DNA of 64,000 bases from JAJDTQ01 sp963422385 (GCA_963422385.1 OY729432.1:1116001-1180000); one strand, 5' to 3'; counted from the stretch's first letter, positions 35,485 through 44,474 are shown. The notes: generated by a model not told the origin, from the sequence alone. Numbers and translations: made by a program.

Positions 35485-36807
35485 ATGGCCAAGACACGGA
35501 AGACTGCCGATTCCTGGGAGCCGCCTGCCAGCCTGACCAAGGAGGAGCTGGTCAGGATCTCGGACGGGATCCTGGCGGAGCCGGACATCCCCTACACCGA
35601 GACCGAGGACGTCTTCCGCATCCACGCCAACGGCATGGACTGGGATATCGGCTGCATGGTTTACGAGCCCAGGGACCCGGCCAGGGTTCCCACCGGGCCG
35701 GACGGCAACAAGCTCGGTATCTTCATGACCCACGGCGGCGCCAGCGACTGGCGCTCCATCGAGCGGCTGGCGCGGACCTTCGCCGGGAAGCGCGGCTACA
35801 AGGTATGCAGCATGACCTACCCCGGCCGGCTCTACCTCCCGGACCCGAGCCGCGACTGGCCCGGCGATACCTTCCACGAAGACGGCGGCGTGCGCACGCC
35901 CATCTGGCTGGACGGCGAATTCATCGCCAGGGACGAGTACGAGGTGGTCAACGACACCGCCCTGCGCGAGATCTACGGCTCCCGGGCGTACGCCAGGGCC
36001 AGGAAGGGGAGCAACTTCTACTACCGCATGGCGGCCTGGCCGGTGGCGTTCGAGGAAGGGATGCTGGACATCTGCCGCCGGCACCTGCCCGTGGGCGAGT
36101 ACTCGGTGTTCACGCACGGCCATTCCACCGGCGGACCCTTCAGCCACTACCTGCTGCAACGCATCGAGAACGGCAAAGGGCTCATCGGCATCGAGAATTC
36201 GCCGTTCGCGTTCATCTTCCGCAAGATGAGCGGCCACGACTGGCCTACCCCCTTCGATCACGTGCTGATCCGGAACTGGCGCGAGCTGGCGCGCTACAAG
36301 GGCGCCGAAGTGGCGATGCAGGAAGGGGAGAAGCCGCTCTTCAGGCTGGCGTGGTTGATGGAGGAGATCTTCGAGATGTGGCAGCAGGCCAAGCGCTTCC
36401 CCCAGTTCAAGGCCGAGAACTGGCTCCACAGCGACAGCCACCCCTGCCTCACCGAAGCCGCCAGGGTCACGGCCGAGCGCCTCAAGATGAACGCCGAGGA
36501 GACCCAGGCATTGGTGGACCGTTACCTGGCCTACGGCCGGCCGCTCCCGGGCCCGGACGCCAGGCCGGTCCCGCCGCTCCTCTACGGCATCAACAAGTTC
36601 AGCCGGGACCACACCCCCGAGAAGTACAACAACATCGTCAAGGCCGAGTACGCGGCCATGAACCCGGCCCCCAAGGTGCGGGTCATCGAGATCGGCGCCG
36701 GCATCCATTCCTACTGGAAAACCGAGGACGGCCTGCCCCTGGGCGTCTGCCCGGTGATCACCAGGATCTGGCACGACGCCATCATGAACGGGTACTACGA
36801 GGTGTAG
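35485..36807 (+). CDS. Alpha/beta hydrolase-fold protein of unknown substrate
   Basis: A 440-residue protein with an alpha/beta hydrolase core: GIFMTHGGASDWRSIERL (oxyanion region), the nucleophile elbow THGHSTGGPFSHYLL near residue 212, and GAGIHSYW near the end as candidate His. The long middle section (MWQQAKRFPQFKAENW, HSDSHPCLTEAA) is an insertion or lid. ATG 35485 has GGGGGGA upstream. Looks like a conserved family of environmental bacteria; reaction unknown. Confidence 0.75.
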   Translation: MAKTRKTADSWEPPASLTKEELVRISDGILAEPDIPYTETEDVFRIHANGMDWDIGCMVYEPRDPARVPTGPDGNKLGIFMTHGGASDWRSIERLARTFAGKRGYKVCSMTYPGRLYLPDPSRDWPGDTFHEDGGVRTPIWLDGEFIARDEYEVVNDTALREIYGSRAYARARKGSNFYYRMAAWPVAFEEGMLDICRRHLPVGEYSVFTHGHSTGGPFSHYLLQRIENGKGLIGIENSPFAFIFRKMSGHDWPTPFDHVLIRNWRELARYKGAEVAMQEGEKPLFRLAWLMEEIFEMWQQAKRFPQFKAENWLHSDSHPCLTEAARVTAERLKMNAEETQALVDRYLAYGRPLPGPDARPVPPLLYGINKFSRDHTPEKYNNIVKAEYAAMNPAPKVRVIEIGAGIHSYWKTEDGLPLGVCPVITRIWHDAIMNGYYEV

Positions 36808-36970
36808 ACCCTTCGGACAAGCTGGAAACCATCCACCGCATCGATATCCTCGGTACGAGAACAGGCGCCAACACCCGAAACCGAATTCCGGATGAGCGGC
36901 CGGTTCGCGGCCGCAGATCGCAAACTGGATGCGGAGTTTCCATTCCCGGACCGAAAACGGAATGGGCCGA

Positions 36971-37855
36971 CTACGGGGCCAGTAACTCCGCCAGCAGACG
37001 AAATTCGTGCTCCCGGGGCGATCTTGTCCGCCAGACCAGACCGATGGTGCGGCTGGGCTCGGGCTTTCGGAAGGGCCGGATGATGATGGGCGAGGGTGTG
37101 CGGCATTCCACCTCGAGAGCGATCCGCGGCAGCAGGGTGATGCCGATGCCCCCCGCCACCATCTGCACCAGCGTGTTCAGGCTGCCGGCGCGGAAGTCCC
37201 CCACCTCGCTGGCGCCGCCGGTCTGACACACCTCAAGGACCTGGTCCCGCAGGCAGTGGCCGTCGTCCAGCAGCAGCACCTGCTCTCCGGCGAGATCGGC
37301 CTCGGTCACTCCCCTGCGCGCGGAGAACCGATGGTCCCCGGGCACCGCGACCACGAAGGGGTCCGACACCAGCGGCAACGTGATCACGTCGCCCAGGCTC
37401 GCCTCCAGGGCCACCAGCAGCAGGTCCAGCTTGCCTTCCGCCAACAGCGCCAGGAGCCGGTGGGTAAAGTCCTCGTGCAGCAGGATCCGGAGTTCCGGAT
37501 ACCGCTAGCGGATGGCCGGCAGCGCCCTGGGCAGCAGGTAGGGCGCCACGGTGGGGATGACCCCCAGCCGCAGCGTTGCCGAGAGCGGCCGGGTCAGGCT
37601 GCGAGCCGTGTCCACGAAATCCCCTGTCCGGGTAAGGATGTTCCGGGCAAGGGGCAGCAGCGTCTCCCCCTCGGGCGTGAGCAGCACCTTGCGCCGGCTA
37701 CGCTCGAAGAGCTGCACATCGAGCATGCGCTCCAGGTCCTTGAGCTGGGCGCTCAGTCCGGGCTGGGTGACGAAACAGGCCTCGGCCGCGCCCCGGAAGC
37801 TCAAGCGCTCGGCCACGGCCACGAAGTATTCAAGCTGCCGTAGCGAGACATTCAT
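36971..37855 (-). pseudogene. OxyR-like LysR regulator interrupted by in-frame TAG
   Basis: The N-terminal HTH (LRQLEYFVAVAERLSFRGAAEACFVTQPGLSAQLKDLE) and start of the sensor domain read to TAG 37505-37507. The same frame continues RYPELRILLHEDFTHRLLALLAEGKLDLLLV through LLDDGHCLRDQVLEVC to 36971. No frame change is needed; a single codon between AIR and RYP is TAG. The VCQTG/DGHC region resembles OxyR-type sensors. It is divergent from catalase, as typical for oxyR-kat pairs. It is either a fresh nonsense allele or rescued by suppression. Confidence 0.82.
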
Positions 37856-37960
37856 AAGTTTTCTTTATCACCAAAAGAAATATTATCAAATTTACTTCGC
37901 GCCGATATCTCCTATACTGCAAGTCGGAGAGAAAGTTGACTCACGAGAAAGGAGAGCGCC

Positions 37961-39403
37961 ATGTCCCGGAAACGACGCCCCGTGATGACCACCAGCGCCG
38001 GCGCGCCGGTGGCCGACAACCAGAACGCCCTCACCGCGGGAGAACGCGGGCCAATCCTGCTGCAGGACTACCATCTCATCGAGAAGCTCGCGCACCAAAA
38101 CCGCGAGCGCATTCCCGAGCGGGTGGTGCACGCCAAAGGCTGGGGGGCGTACGGGACCTTCACGGTCACCCACGACGTCTCGCGTTACACCTGGGCCAGA
38201 TGCCTCCAGCCCGGCGCCAAATGCGACGTGCTGGTCCGGTTCTCCACCGTGGCCGGCGAGCTCGGCGCGGCGGATGCCGAGCGCGACGTGCGCGGCTTCG
38301 CGGTGAAGTTCTATACGGAGGAAGGCAACTGGGATCTGGTGGGGAACAACACGCCCGTGTTCTTCATCCGTGACCCCTACAAGTTTCCGGACTTCATCCG
38401 CACCCAGAAACGGCATCCGAAGACGCACATGAGGAGCCCCGTGGCCATGTGGGATTTCTGGTCGCAGTCGCCGGAGTCGCTGCACCAGATCACCATCCTG
38501 ATGTCGGACCGCGGCTGCCCCACGGCGCCCATGTACATGAACGGCTACGGCTCCCACACCTTCAGCTTCATCAACGGGGACGACGAGCGCTTCTGGGTCA
38601 AGTTCCACTTCAAGACCCGGCAAGGGCACCGGCACTACACCAACGCGGAAAGCGCCGAGGTCATCGGCCGGACCCGGGAGTCCTACCAGGAGGCTCTGTT
38701 CGGCGCCATCGAGGGGGGCGAGTACCCGAAGTGGGATCTCAAGGTGCAGATCATGCCGGAAGAAGAGGCGGAAAGGACGCCCTACAACCCTTTCGACCTG
38801 ACCAAGGTCTGGCCCCACGGCGACTACCCGTTGATTGACGTGGGCGTGATGGAGCTGCACCGCAACCCGGAGAACTACTTCGCCGAGGTGGAACAGGCAG
38901 CCTTCTCCCCCTCGAACATCGTACCGGGCATCGGCTTCTCACCGGACAAGGTGCTGCAGGCGCGCATCTTCTCCTACGCCGACGCGCACCGTTACCGCCT
39001 GGGCACCCACTACGAGGCGCTGCCGGTGAATGCGCCCAAGTGCCCGGTCCATCACTATCACAAGGACGGGCCCATGCGATTCTTCGAGCCCCGGCACGGC
39101 AATGTTGACGCCTACTACGAACCCAACAGCTTCGACGGTCCGGCGCAGGACGAGAGCTACGCGGAGCCGCCGCTCAAGATATCGGGCGACGCCTCCCGCT
39201 ACGACCACCAGGCGGGAAACGACGACTACACCCAGGCGGGAAACCTGTTCCGGTTGTTCGACGACGGCCAGAAGCAGCGTCTGTTCAGCAACATCGCCGA
39301 GGCCATGCATGGAGTCGGGCAGAAGATCGTCGAGAAACAGCTCGAGCACTTCGCCAAGGCCGACCCGGCCTATGCGGAAGGCGTGCGGAACGCCTTGGGG
39401 TGA
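37961..39403 (+). CDS. Monofunctional heme catalase (clade 3-like small-subunit)
   Basis: A 480-residue catalase that dismutates hydrogen peroxide. The active-site His is in RVVHAKGWGAYG, the Asn in VFFIRDPYKFPDF, and the proximal heme-ligand Tyr in RIFSYADAHRYRLG. SD AAAGGAGAG precedes ATG 37961. The AT-rich 105-bp divergent region shared with the LysR gene is the expected site of peroxide-responsive control; I do not see a convincing OxyR operator. Confidence 0.96.
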   Translation: MSRKRRPVMTTSAGAPVADNQNALTAGERGPILLQDYHLIEKLAHQNRERIPERVVHAKGWGAYGTFTVTHDVSRYTWARCLQPGAKCDVLVRFSTVAGELGAADAERDVRGFAVKFYTEEGNWDLVGNNTPVFFIRDPYKFPDFIRTQKRHPKTHMRSPVAMWDFWSQSPESLHQITILMSDRGCPTAPMYMNGYGSHTFSFINGDDERFWVKFHFKTRQGHRHYTNAESAEVIGRTRESYQEALFGAIEGGEYPKWDLKVQIMPEEEAERTPYNPFDLTKVWPHGDYPLIDVGVMELHRNPENYFAEVEQAAFSPSNIVPGIGFSPDKVLQARIFSYADAHRYRLGTHYEALPVNAPKCPVHHYHKDGPMRFFEPRHGNVDAYYEPNSFDGPAQDESYAEPPLKISGDASRYDHQAGNDDYTQAGNLFRLFDDGQKQRLFSNIAEAMHGVGQKIVEKQLEHFAKADPAYAEGVRNALG

Positions 39404-39451
39404 CCCGACGCCGCGTGAGGAGGATGAGGCTGGAGCCGTGTGGAACGGAGG

Positions 39452-40231
39452 CTAGCCGTCGCCCAGGGCGGCTAGCCGCGCCACCGCCTGCTCGTGATAG
39501 AGACGGTCGACGGCGTCCTCGGCGGGCTTCCTGATGGCGCGATCGAGCAGGCGGCGGGCCTCCTCCCGGTTCCGTTCCTCGTCCATCAGCAACAAGCCGA
39601 AGGCGTACTCCGCACAAGCCACCTTGGCGTCCGGCATGAGCTCGATGGCCCGGTCGTAATGCCTGCGGGCCTTCTTTTCCGTGGCTCCGTAAAGGAATCC
39701 CGCCATGCCGCCCGCGGCGTTGACGATCTCGGCATGCCAGGTAGCCATGCTCAGATGAGCGCCGGGCTTGTCCGGGTCCAGCCGCAACGCCTCCTCGATG
39801 GATTCCCGCACCTTCCCGGCGTATCCCCCGGCCACGGCCTGCAGGAAGCCGAGGGCCTTTGCGTATCGGCCCGTGGTATGGGCCAGTTGGATGTGGGCAT
39901 CCGGATTGGCCGCATCGAGCCGGACCGCCTCTTCCGCCAACTTCATGGCGCGTTGGAACAGGGCCTTCTTCTCCTCCTCCCTGGCAAAGAAGTGGCCTTG
40001 CATCGCGAGCGATTGCGCCGCCAACGCATGGCTCTCGGAGGTCTTGAGGGCCGCGCCGAGCTCGGCTGCCTGGGCAAACCGGCCTTCGGCGTACACCGCC
40101 CGCACCTCCTCCATCGACCGGGCGCCGGCGGCTCCTGGCAGCAGGAGCGCATACGCGATGGCCACGCAGGCGTGCAACGCAGCTCCAATCATGGAGCTCG
40201 ACTTGGAAAAATCCCCTTGAAACAACTGCAT
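39452..40231 (-). CDS. Exported TPR-type protein
   Basis: A 259-residue protein with an N-terminal hydrophobic segment (ALHACVAIAYALLLPGAAGA), probably a signal peptide, and helical tetratricopeptide-like repeats: VYAEGRFAQAAELGAALK, AMKLAEEAVRLDAANPDAHIQLAH, SIEEALRLDPDKPGAHLSMA and YDRAIELMPDAKVACAEYAFGLL. Start ATG 40231; ATG 40192 is a possible alternative. Likely periplasmic scaffold; partner unknown. Confidence 0.78.
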   Translation of the reverse strand: MQLFQGDFSKSSSMIGAALHACVAIAYALLLPGAAGARSMEEVRAVYAEGRFAQAAELGAALKTSESHALAAQSLAMQGHFFAREEEKKALFQRAMKLAEEAVRLDAANPDAHIQLAHTTGRYAKALGFLQAVAGGYAGKVRESIEEALRLDPDKPGAHLSMATWHAEIVNAAGGMAGFLYGATEKKARRHYDRAIELMPDAKVACAEYAFGLLLMDEERNREEARRLLDRAIRKPAEDAVDRLYHEQAVARLAALGDG

Positions 40232-40358
40232 CGCTGATGCCTTTTCAGTCAACACCTGCTTGGCCGGTTCATGCAATTCCGAACACCGCCCGATTGGCGA
40301 CGGTGTGACGCCGTGTTACAACCGACTCCACTCATTCAAGGAGGCTTGGTGTTCGATC

Positions 40359-40934
40359 ATGGTCAAACGTTGCAGTTGGTGCGGCGCCGATGAGCTTTAC
40401 GTAGCGTACCACGATGAGGAATGGGGCACGCCGCTTTACGATGATCGGACCCTGTTCGAGTTCCTGGTGCTGGAAGGCGCCCAGGCGGGCCTGGCCTGGA
40501 TCACGATCTTGCGCAAACGCGAGGGCTATCGCGCCGTCTTCGACGGGTTCGACGCCGGCAAGGTCGCCCGCTATAGCGACCGCAAGCTCGATGGATTGTT
40601 GCGGGACCCCCGCATCGTCCGCAACCGGCTCAAGGTATACAGCGCGAGACGGAACGCCCGCGCCTTCCTGGCGGTTCAGGAAGAGTGGGGCAGCTTTTCC
40701 GACTACATGTGGCATTTCGTCGATGGCAAGCCCATCCAGAATCGCTGGAAATCCACGGAAGAGATGCCTGCATCCACTCCCCTCTCCGATACCATCAGCA
40801 AGGACATGAACAAACGCGGCTTCAATTTTGTCGGTTCCACCATCGTCTATGCCCACATGCAGGCGACGGGCATGGTGAACGACCACACCCTCGACTGTTT
40901 TCGCTACAGAGAATGCAGGAACCCGGCTCGCTGA
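40359..40934 (+). CDS. tag: DNA-3-methyladenine glycosylase I
   Basis: A 191-residue base-excision repair enzyme removing 3-methyladenine. The N-terminus RCSWCGADELYVAYHDEEWG carries the zinc cysteine pair and the conserved YHDEEWG. LFEFLVLEGAQAGLAWITIL and FNFVGSTIVYAHMQATGMVNDHTLDCFR (zinc His and Cys) follow. Start ATG 40359 with AAGGAGG upstream; the frame is open further upstream without homology. Confidence 0.95.
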   Translation: MVKRCSWCGADELYVAYHDEEWGTPLYDDRTLFEFLVLEGAQAGLAWITILRKREGYRAVFDGFDAGKVARYSDRKLDGLLRDPRIVRNRLKVYSARRNARAFLAVQEEWGSFSDYMWHFVDGKPIQNRWKSTEEMPASTPLSDTISKDMNKRGFNFVGSTIVYAHMQATGMVNDHTLDCFRYRECRNPAR

Positions 40935-41003
40935 CCGCGGCGCAATCGGGTGCTTGCCGTCACCTCGATAAGCGTCGGGCCAGCGTCGCTCCTCCCCATC
41001 AGC

Positions 41004-41042
41004 GCCTTGAAAAATGAACGGTCACCGTTCATTTTTCAAGGC
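41004..41042. repeat. Perfect 39-bp palindrome
   Basis: Two 19-bp perfect arms (GCCTTGAAAAATGAACGGT and its reverse complement) around one C, in the gap between tag and an oxidoreductase fragment. No T-run or known site pattern. Candidate operator, cruciform or core-less member of the hairpin-repeat family. Confidence 0.7.
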
Positions 41043-41044
41043 CC

Positions 41045-41263
41045 TTGCAGATCCTTCGGAGACACCACCATTTCTTCATGGACCGTTACGCCGACGCCTA
41101 CCGGCAAGAGATCGCCGCGTTCTGCGCCGTCGTCCGGGGTGATGATGTGGCGTACCCGAGCAGCCAGGACGGTCTGGCAGCGCTCGCCATCGCGGATGCG
41201 GCGGCGGAGTCGCGGGCCACGGGGCGGACGGTCATGGTCGGAGAGGCAGACGGCGTTTCGTGA
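41045..41263 (+). pseudogene. Gfo/Idh/MocA oxidoreductase C-terminal fragment
   Basis: Encodes HHFFMDRYADAYRQEIAAFCAVVRGDD and DGLAALAIADAAAESRATGRTV, the last 65 residues typical of Gfo/Idh/MocA-family dehydrogenases (inositol dehydrogenase-like). The NAD-binding domain is missing. The fragment begins directly after the 39-bp palindrome, suggesting a rearrangement joint. Confidence 0.65.
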
Positions 41264-41359
41264 CGGGCCGTCCATGATTGCATTTCCCACCGAACCGGGT
41301 AGTGAAGATACGAGGAATGAATCATCGTGCCGATTTCGTGCGCTCCTGAATAACCACCC

Positions 41360-42925
41360 ATGAAACGCCGGCTCCCCATCGGCATGCAGACGTTCCGCGA
41401 GGTCCGTGAGCGGGACTGCTACTATGTGGACAAGACCGCCTACATCGAGAGGCTCGCGGCCTCGGGGAAGCACTACTTTCTCTCCCGGCCCCGGCGATTC
41501 GGCAAGAGCCTGTTCCTGGATACGCTGAAGGAACTCTTCGAGGCCAACGAGTCGCCGTTCAAGGGGCTTTACATCCACGACCGCTGGGACTGGTCCACGC
41601 GCTTCCCTGTTCTGCGCCTCAGCTTCGGCGCCGGCAGCTACAAGGAACCGGGGTACGTCGAAGCGAGCCTCATGGAACAGCTTGCCGGAATCGAGCGGCG
41701 GGCCGGTGTGGTTCTGGAATACGCCACCGCCGCGGGACGGCTCGGCGCTCTGCTGGAAGCGTTGCATCTTCAGACGGGGCAGCCGGTGGTGGTGTTGGTG
41801 GACGAATACGACAAGCCCATCCTGGACGCCCTGGAGGCGCCGAAAGCGGCCGAAGCGAACCGCGACTTCCTGCGCGGCCTCTACTCGGCCATCAAGGACC
41901 ACGACGCGCACGTGCGGTTCACCTTCGTCACCGGGGTCAGCAAGTTCTCGAAGGTGAGCCTGTTCTCCGGTCTCAACAACCTCGCCGACCTCACGATGGA
42001 CCCGCGCTATTCAGCCATATGCGGCTACACCGACGCCGACCTCGACACCGTGTTCGCACCCGAGCTTCCCGGACTCCACCGCGACGAGATCCGCGACTGG
42101 TACAACGGATACAGTTGGCGCGGCAACCAGAAAGTCTACAACCCGTTCGACATCCTGTTGTTGTTCGACAGCCGCGAGTACAAAGCCCACTGGTTCGAAA
42201 CCGGGTCTCCATCGTTTCTGATCAAGACTCTGTTCGAACGGCGGCTGGGCGCGCCGGCCCTCGAAGACATGATCGGCACCGACGACCTGTTGTCGAAGTT
42301 CGATGTGGACGACATGACGACCGAGGCGCTGCTCTTCCAGACCGGCTATCTGACCATCCTGGAGGAGAGGAACCTGGGCGGCAAAACCCTCTACCGCCTG
42401 GGCTATCCGAACAGGGAGGTCAAGCAGAGCCTGAACGAGCACCTGTTGCGCGCCATGGGACCGGACGCCTCACGGCAGGGACGGCACGACATCCGTCTCC
42501 ATGAACTGCTTTCGGCCAACGACTTCGCCGGACTGGAAACGCTGTTCCGCTCGTTCTTCGCCGGCATCCCGTACGAGTGGCATACGAACAACGACATCGC
42601 CAACTACGAAGGCTATTACGCCAGCGTGTTCGGCTATTACGCCAGCGTGTTCTATTCCTGGTTTGCCGCTCTCGGACTCGACGTTACGGTGGAGGACAGC
42701 AGCAGCCACGGCCGGCTCGACATGGCCGTGCGCTTCAACGGCAACGTTTACCTCTTCGAGTTCAAGGTGGTGGAGCTGGCGCCCAAGGGCGGGGCAATGG
42801 CGCAACTGAAAGAGAGAGCATATGCCGACAAGTACCGGCACTTGAACCAGCCCATCCACCTGGTTGCCGTCCAGTTCAGCAAGGAGAGGCGCAACCTGGC
42901 GTCGGTAGAGGTGGCGCGGGGTTGA
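41360..42925 (+). CDS. AAA-ATPase-like / PD-(D/E)XK nuclease family protein (full length)
   Basis: A 521-residue protein of the common AAA-ATPase-like plus PD-(D/E)XK (DUF1703-type) family. The N-terminal segment MKRRLPIGMQTFREVRERDCYYVDKT and the phosphate-binding loop FLSRPRRFGKSLFLD are intact, VVVLVDEYDKPI is the Walker B, and the C-terminal GRLDMAVRFNGNVYLFEFKVVEL carries the D...ExK nuclease residues. These proteins are suspected mobile or defence-related elements; function is unproven. A 21-bp in-frame tandem duplication near 42611 repeats GYYASVF. A truncated paralogue lies at 5423-6343. Confidence 0.85.
   Translation: MKRRLPIGMQTFREVRERDCYYVDKTAYIERLAASGKHYFLSRPRRFGKSLFLDTLKELFEANESPFKGLYIHDRWDWSTRFPVLRLSFGAGSYKEPGYVEASLMEQLAGIERRAGVVLEYATAAGRLGALLEALHLQTGQPVVVLVDEYDKPILDALEAPKAAEANRDFLRGLYSAIKDHDAHVRFTFVTGVSKFSKVSLFSGLNNLADLTMDPRYSAICGYTDADLDTVFAPELPGLHRDEIRDWYNGYSWRGNQKVYNPFDILLLFDSREYKAHWFETGSPSFLIKTLFERRLGAPALEDMIGTDDLLSKFDVDDMTTEALLFQTGYLTILEERNLGGKTLYRLGYPNREVKQSLNEHLLRAMGPDASRQGRHDIRLHELLSANDFAGLETLFRSFFAGIPYEWHTNNDIANYEGYYASVFGYYASVFYSWFAALGLDVTVEDSSSHGRLDMAVRFNGNVYLFEFKVVELAPKGGAMAQLKERAYADKYRHLNQPIHLVAVQFSKERRNLASVEVARG
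42611..42652 (+). repeat. 21-bp perfect tandem duplication in coding sequence
   Basis: GGCTATTACGCCAGCGTGTT plus C occurs twice in direct succession, adding seven residues (GYYASVF) just before the nuclease core. The truncated paralogue has one copy at about 6171-6192. Confidence 0.9.
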
Positions 42926-43227
42926 AGCGAGAGGGGCAGGAGGAGCCAGGGAGACACCGGGTTCGTCAAGAGGCTCCTGTATTTGAAGCGGTCTACCAGC
43001 ATGGTAGACTTCCCTTGCAGGTCATACTCGGCCAGCCGCAGTTCGGCGCCGTTGCCTTGGAGACATTCAGCTTGGGAATCGACTCCGTGAATTGGCGGCT
43101 CATTACTGTCGACGCATTCATGATGGCGTAGGCATTGGAGCTTGTCGGTCCACCGCGAACATGCCCATGTCCAGCGCTCCCTGTGATCCATCCAGACATG
43201 GCCGGACCCGCGCCCACTAACGATCGT
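42926..43227. other. Intergenic region ahead of the CRISPR-Cas operon
   Basis: About 300 bp without a recognisable gene. A hairpin GTCTACC/GGTAGAC lies near 43000. A minus-strand open frame of 88 codons (42993-43259) has no recognisable features. The region may be the cas operon promoter or a degraded array/leader, but I cannot define either. Confidence 0.4.
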
Positions 43228-43260
43228 GCAATGAGGCCGGGCCTTTCGGCCCGGACCAAC
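43228..43260 (+). CRISPR. Solo CRISPR-repeat-like hairpin upstream of csb1
   Basis: GCAATGAGGCCG followed by a 7-bp stem (CCGGGCC-TTTC-GGCCCGG) and ACCAAC. The first 11-12 bases (CAATGAGGCCG) are shared with the hairpin just past cas2 at 62057, with different but still complementary stems. This matches the general layout of type I-G repeats, which are ATGAGGCC-containing as I recall. There is only one unit and no spacer. It ends directly before the csb1 Shine-Dalgarno (AGGAG), so it lies in the csb1 mRNA leader. Confidence 0.5.
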
Positions 43261-43274
43261 AGGAGAAAACCCGT

Positions 43275-44474
43275 ATGACCATTGACCTACAGACATTACA
43301 AACTGCTGTTGCCGGCACGGCCGCAGCGTTCCGGTGCGTGACCACCTATCAGCCGGCAGGAGGTCCCGGCGACAAGGTATTTCCCCCTACCTACAAAGGC
43401 GGGAAATACGCCACCGAGGAGCGAGTCGATCCCGAAACCGGCGAACGCCGACCCTGTGTTCTCCTGGATTCCGTGCAGTCGCAGGCCAACCGCATGGAAC
43501 TGGCGTTGCTGGAAGCGCATCGCGCCAGCCAGGTGAGCCTTCCCTTGCTGGTCGCGCGCTTCAATCAGGAGGAACTGCTCAAGAAGTTCACCGTGACCAG
43601 CCTTGAGGCGCCTCACCGCGTAGCGGATGCCCTTTTCCGAGACAGCCTCCTCGATGGCATGATCTTTCGCCGGTCAGAAAAGGGGCGAACACTTGACACC
43701 GCCGACGTGCGGAACGCCACCGGTCTGTTTGGCCTGTGTCCGACCGCCCTGGTATTCGGGCTGTGGGACTCGACCGGACCTCGTGGCGGTTCGGGTTGCA
43801 AGTTCCAGCGGGCGCTGGTGTCTGAAATAGTTGGGTATGATGCCGTGACGGGGAAGAAAACGTCCGGCCGCATTGACCCTGCGGAGATCATGCGTGATGC
43901 AGCTACGCTCTACGAGCGCAAGTCTGAAGGCGACAACGTGCCGCGCTGGACCTTGAAGGAAGGGGACGGCAAGAGGAAGCTCAAGACGGGAAGGCCATCG
44001 GCAGCGAATCACGGAAACGTTGTACCCACCATCGCGGATGGCGGATTCACCCTGTCGGGAGCCCGACAGACGACTACCTTGTCGCTCGCAGTCTTGCGAC
44101 GCCTTCGTTTTCCGCTCGATGGAGCCGCCACTTCGAACGTCGCTACCGACCTTGCCGCACGCACCGCTCTGGCTGCCCTGGGTCTCGCCGCCGGGAGCCT
44201 GGCGCGCGTCGATACCGACCTTCGCTCTCGCTGCCAACTGTTCGCGGAGCAAACGCCCGCATGGGAGTTGCTCGACCACCCCGGTGAACCGCCACGGCAA
44301 TTCGAACACGGTCCCGAAGACGCGCTCGAACTGTTGGATGAGGCGATCAAGGTGGCCAAAGATGCCGGCCTGCCGTGGGAGGGTGAGGTCGAATTGACTC
44401 CGTCGCCCGACTTGGTCGAACTGGTTCGGCGTAGCCAGGAAATGGCAAGCGCTTCGGAGGCGGAGCAAGGCTGA
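43275..44474 (+). CDS. csb1: Type I-G Cas7 (Csb1, GSU0053 family)
   Basis: A 399-residue backbone subunit of the type I-G (formerly I-U) Cascade. Family signatures include FPPTYKGGKYATEE, VLLDSVQSQANRMELALLEAH, LEAPHRVADALFRDSLLDG and LFGLCPTALVFGLWDSTGPRGG. ATG 43275 has AGGAG 10 bp upstream, directly behind a CRISPR-repeat-like hairpin. Its stop overlaps the csb2 start (TGATG). It opens an operon running to cas2. Confidence 0.93.
   Translation: MTIDLQTLQTAVAGTAAAFRCVTTYQPAGGPGDKVFPPTYKGGKYATEERVDPETGERRPCVLLDSVQSQANRMELALLEAHRASQVSLPLLVARFNQEELLKKFTVTSLEAPHRVADALFRDSLLDGMIFRRSEKGRTLDTADVRNATGLFGLCPTALVFGLWDSTGPRGGSGCKFQRALVSEIVGYDAVTGKKTSGRIDPAEIMRDAATLYERKSEGDNVPRWTLKEGDGKRKLKTGRPSAANHGNVVPTIADGGFTLSGARQTTTLSLAVLRRLRFPLDGAATSNVATDLAARTALAALGLAAGSLARVDTDLRSRCQLFAEQTPAWELLDHPGEPPRQFEHGPEDALELLDEAIKVAKDAGLPWEGEVELTPSPDLVELVRRSQEMASASEAEQG

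Noticed and set aside
31856..37507. General reassignment of TAG to an amino acid in this organism, suggested by in-frame TAG in avd and the OxyR-like gene
   Set aside because: TAG terminates several intact genes in the window at the expected place (for example the aldolase at 22735, the hydrolase at 26003 and the MOSC gene at 26613). Two nonsense alleles or rare suppression are simpler; kept only as separate findings.
37856..37960. OxyR operator between the LysR gene and catalase
   Set aside because: The region is AT-rich but I could not fit the ATAG-N7-CTAT spacing convincingly.
41360..42925. Intact AAA-ATPase/nuclease gene as part of the CRISPR-Cas operon
   Set aside because: It is separated from csb1 by about 350 bp with no coupling, and its decayed paralogue sits far from any cas gene, so it is treated as an independent element.
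42926..43274. CRISPR array upstream of csb1
   Set aside because: Only one repeat-like unit is present; no second copy at a regular interval and no spacer-like units.
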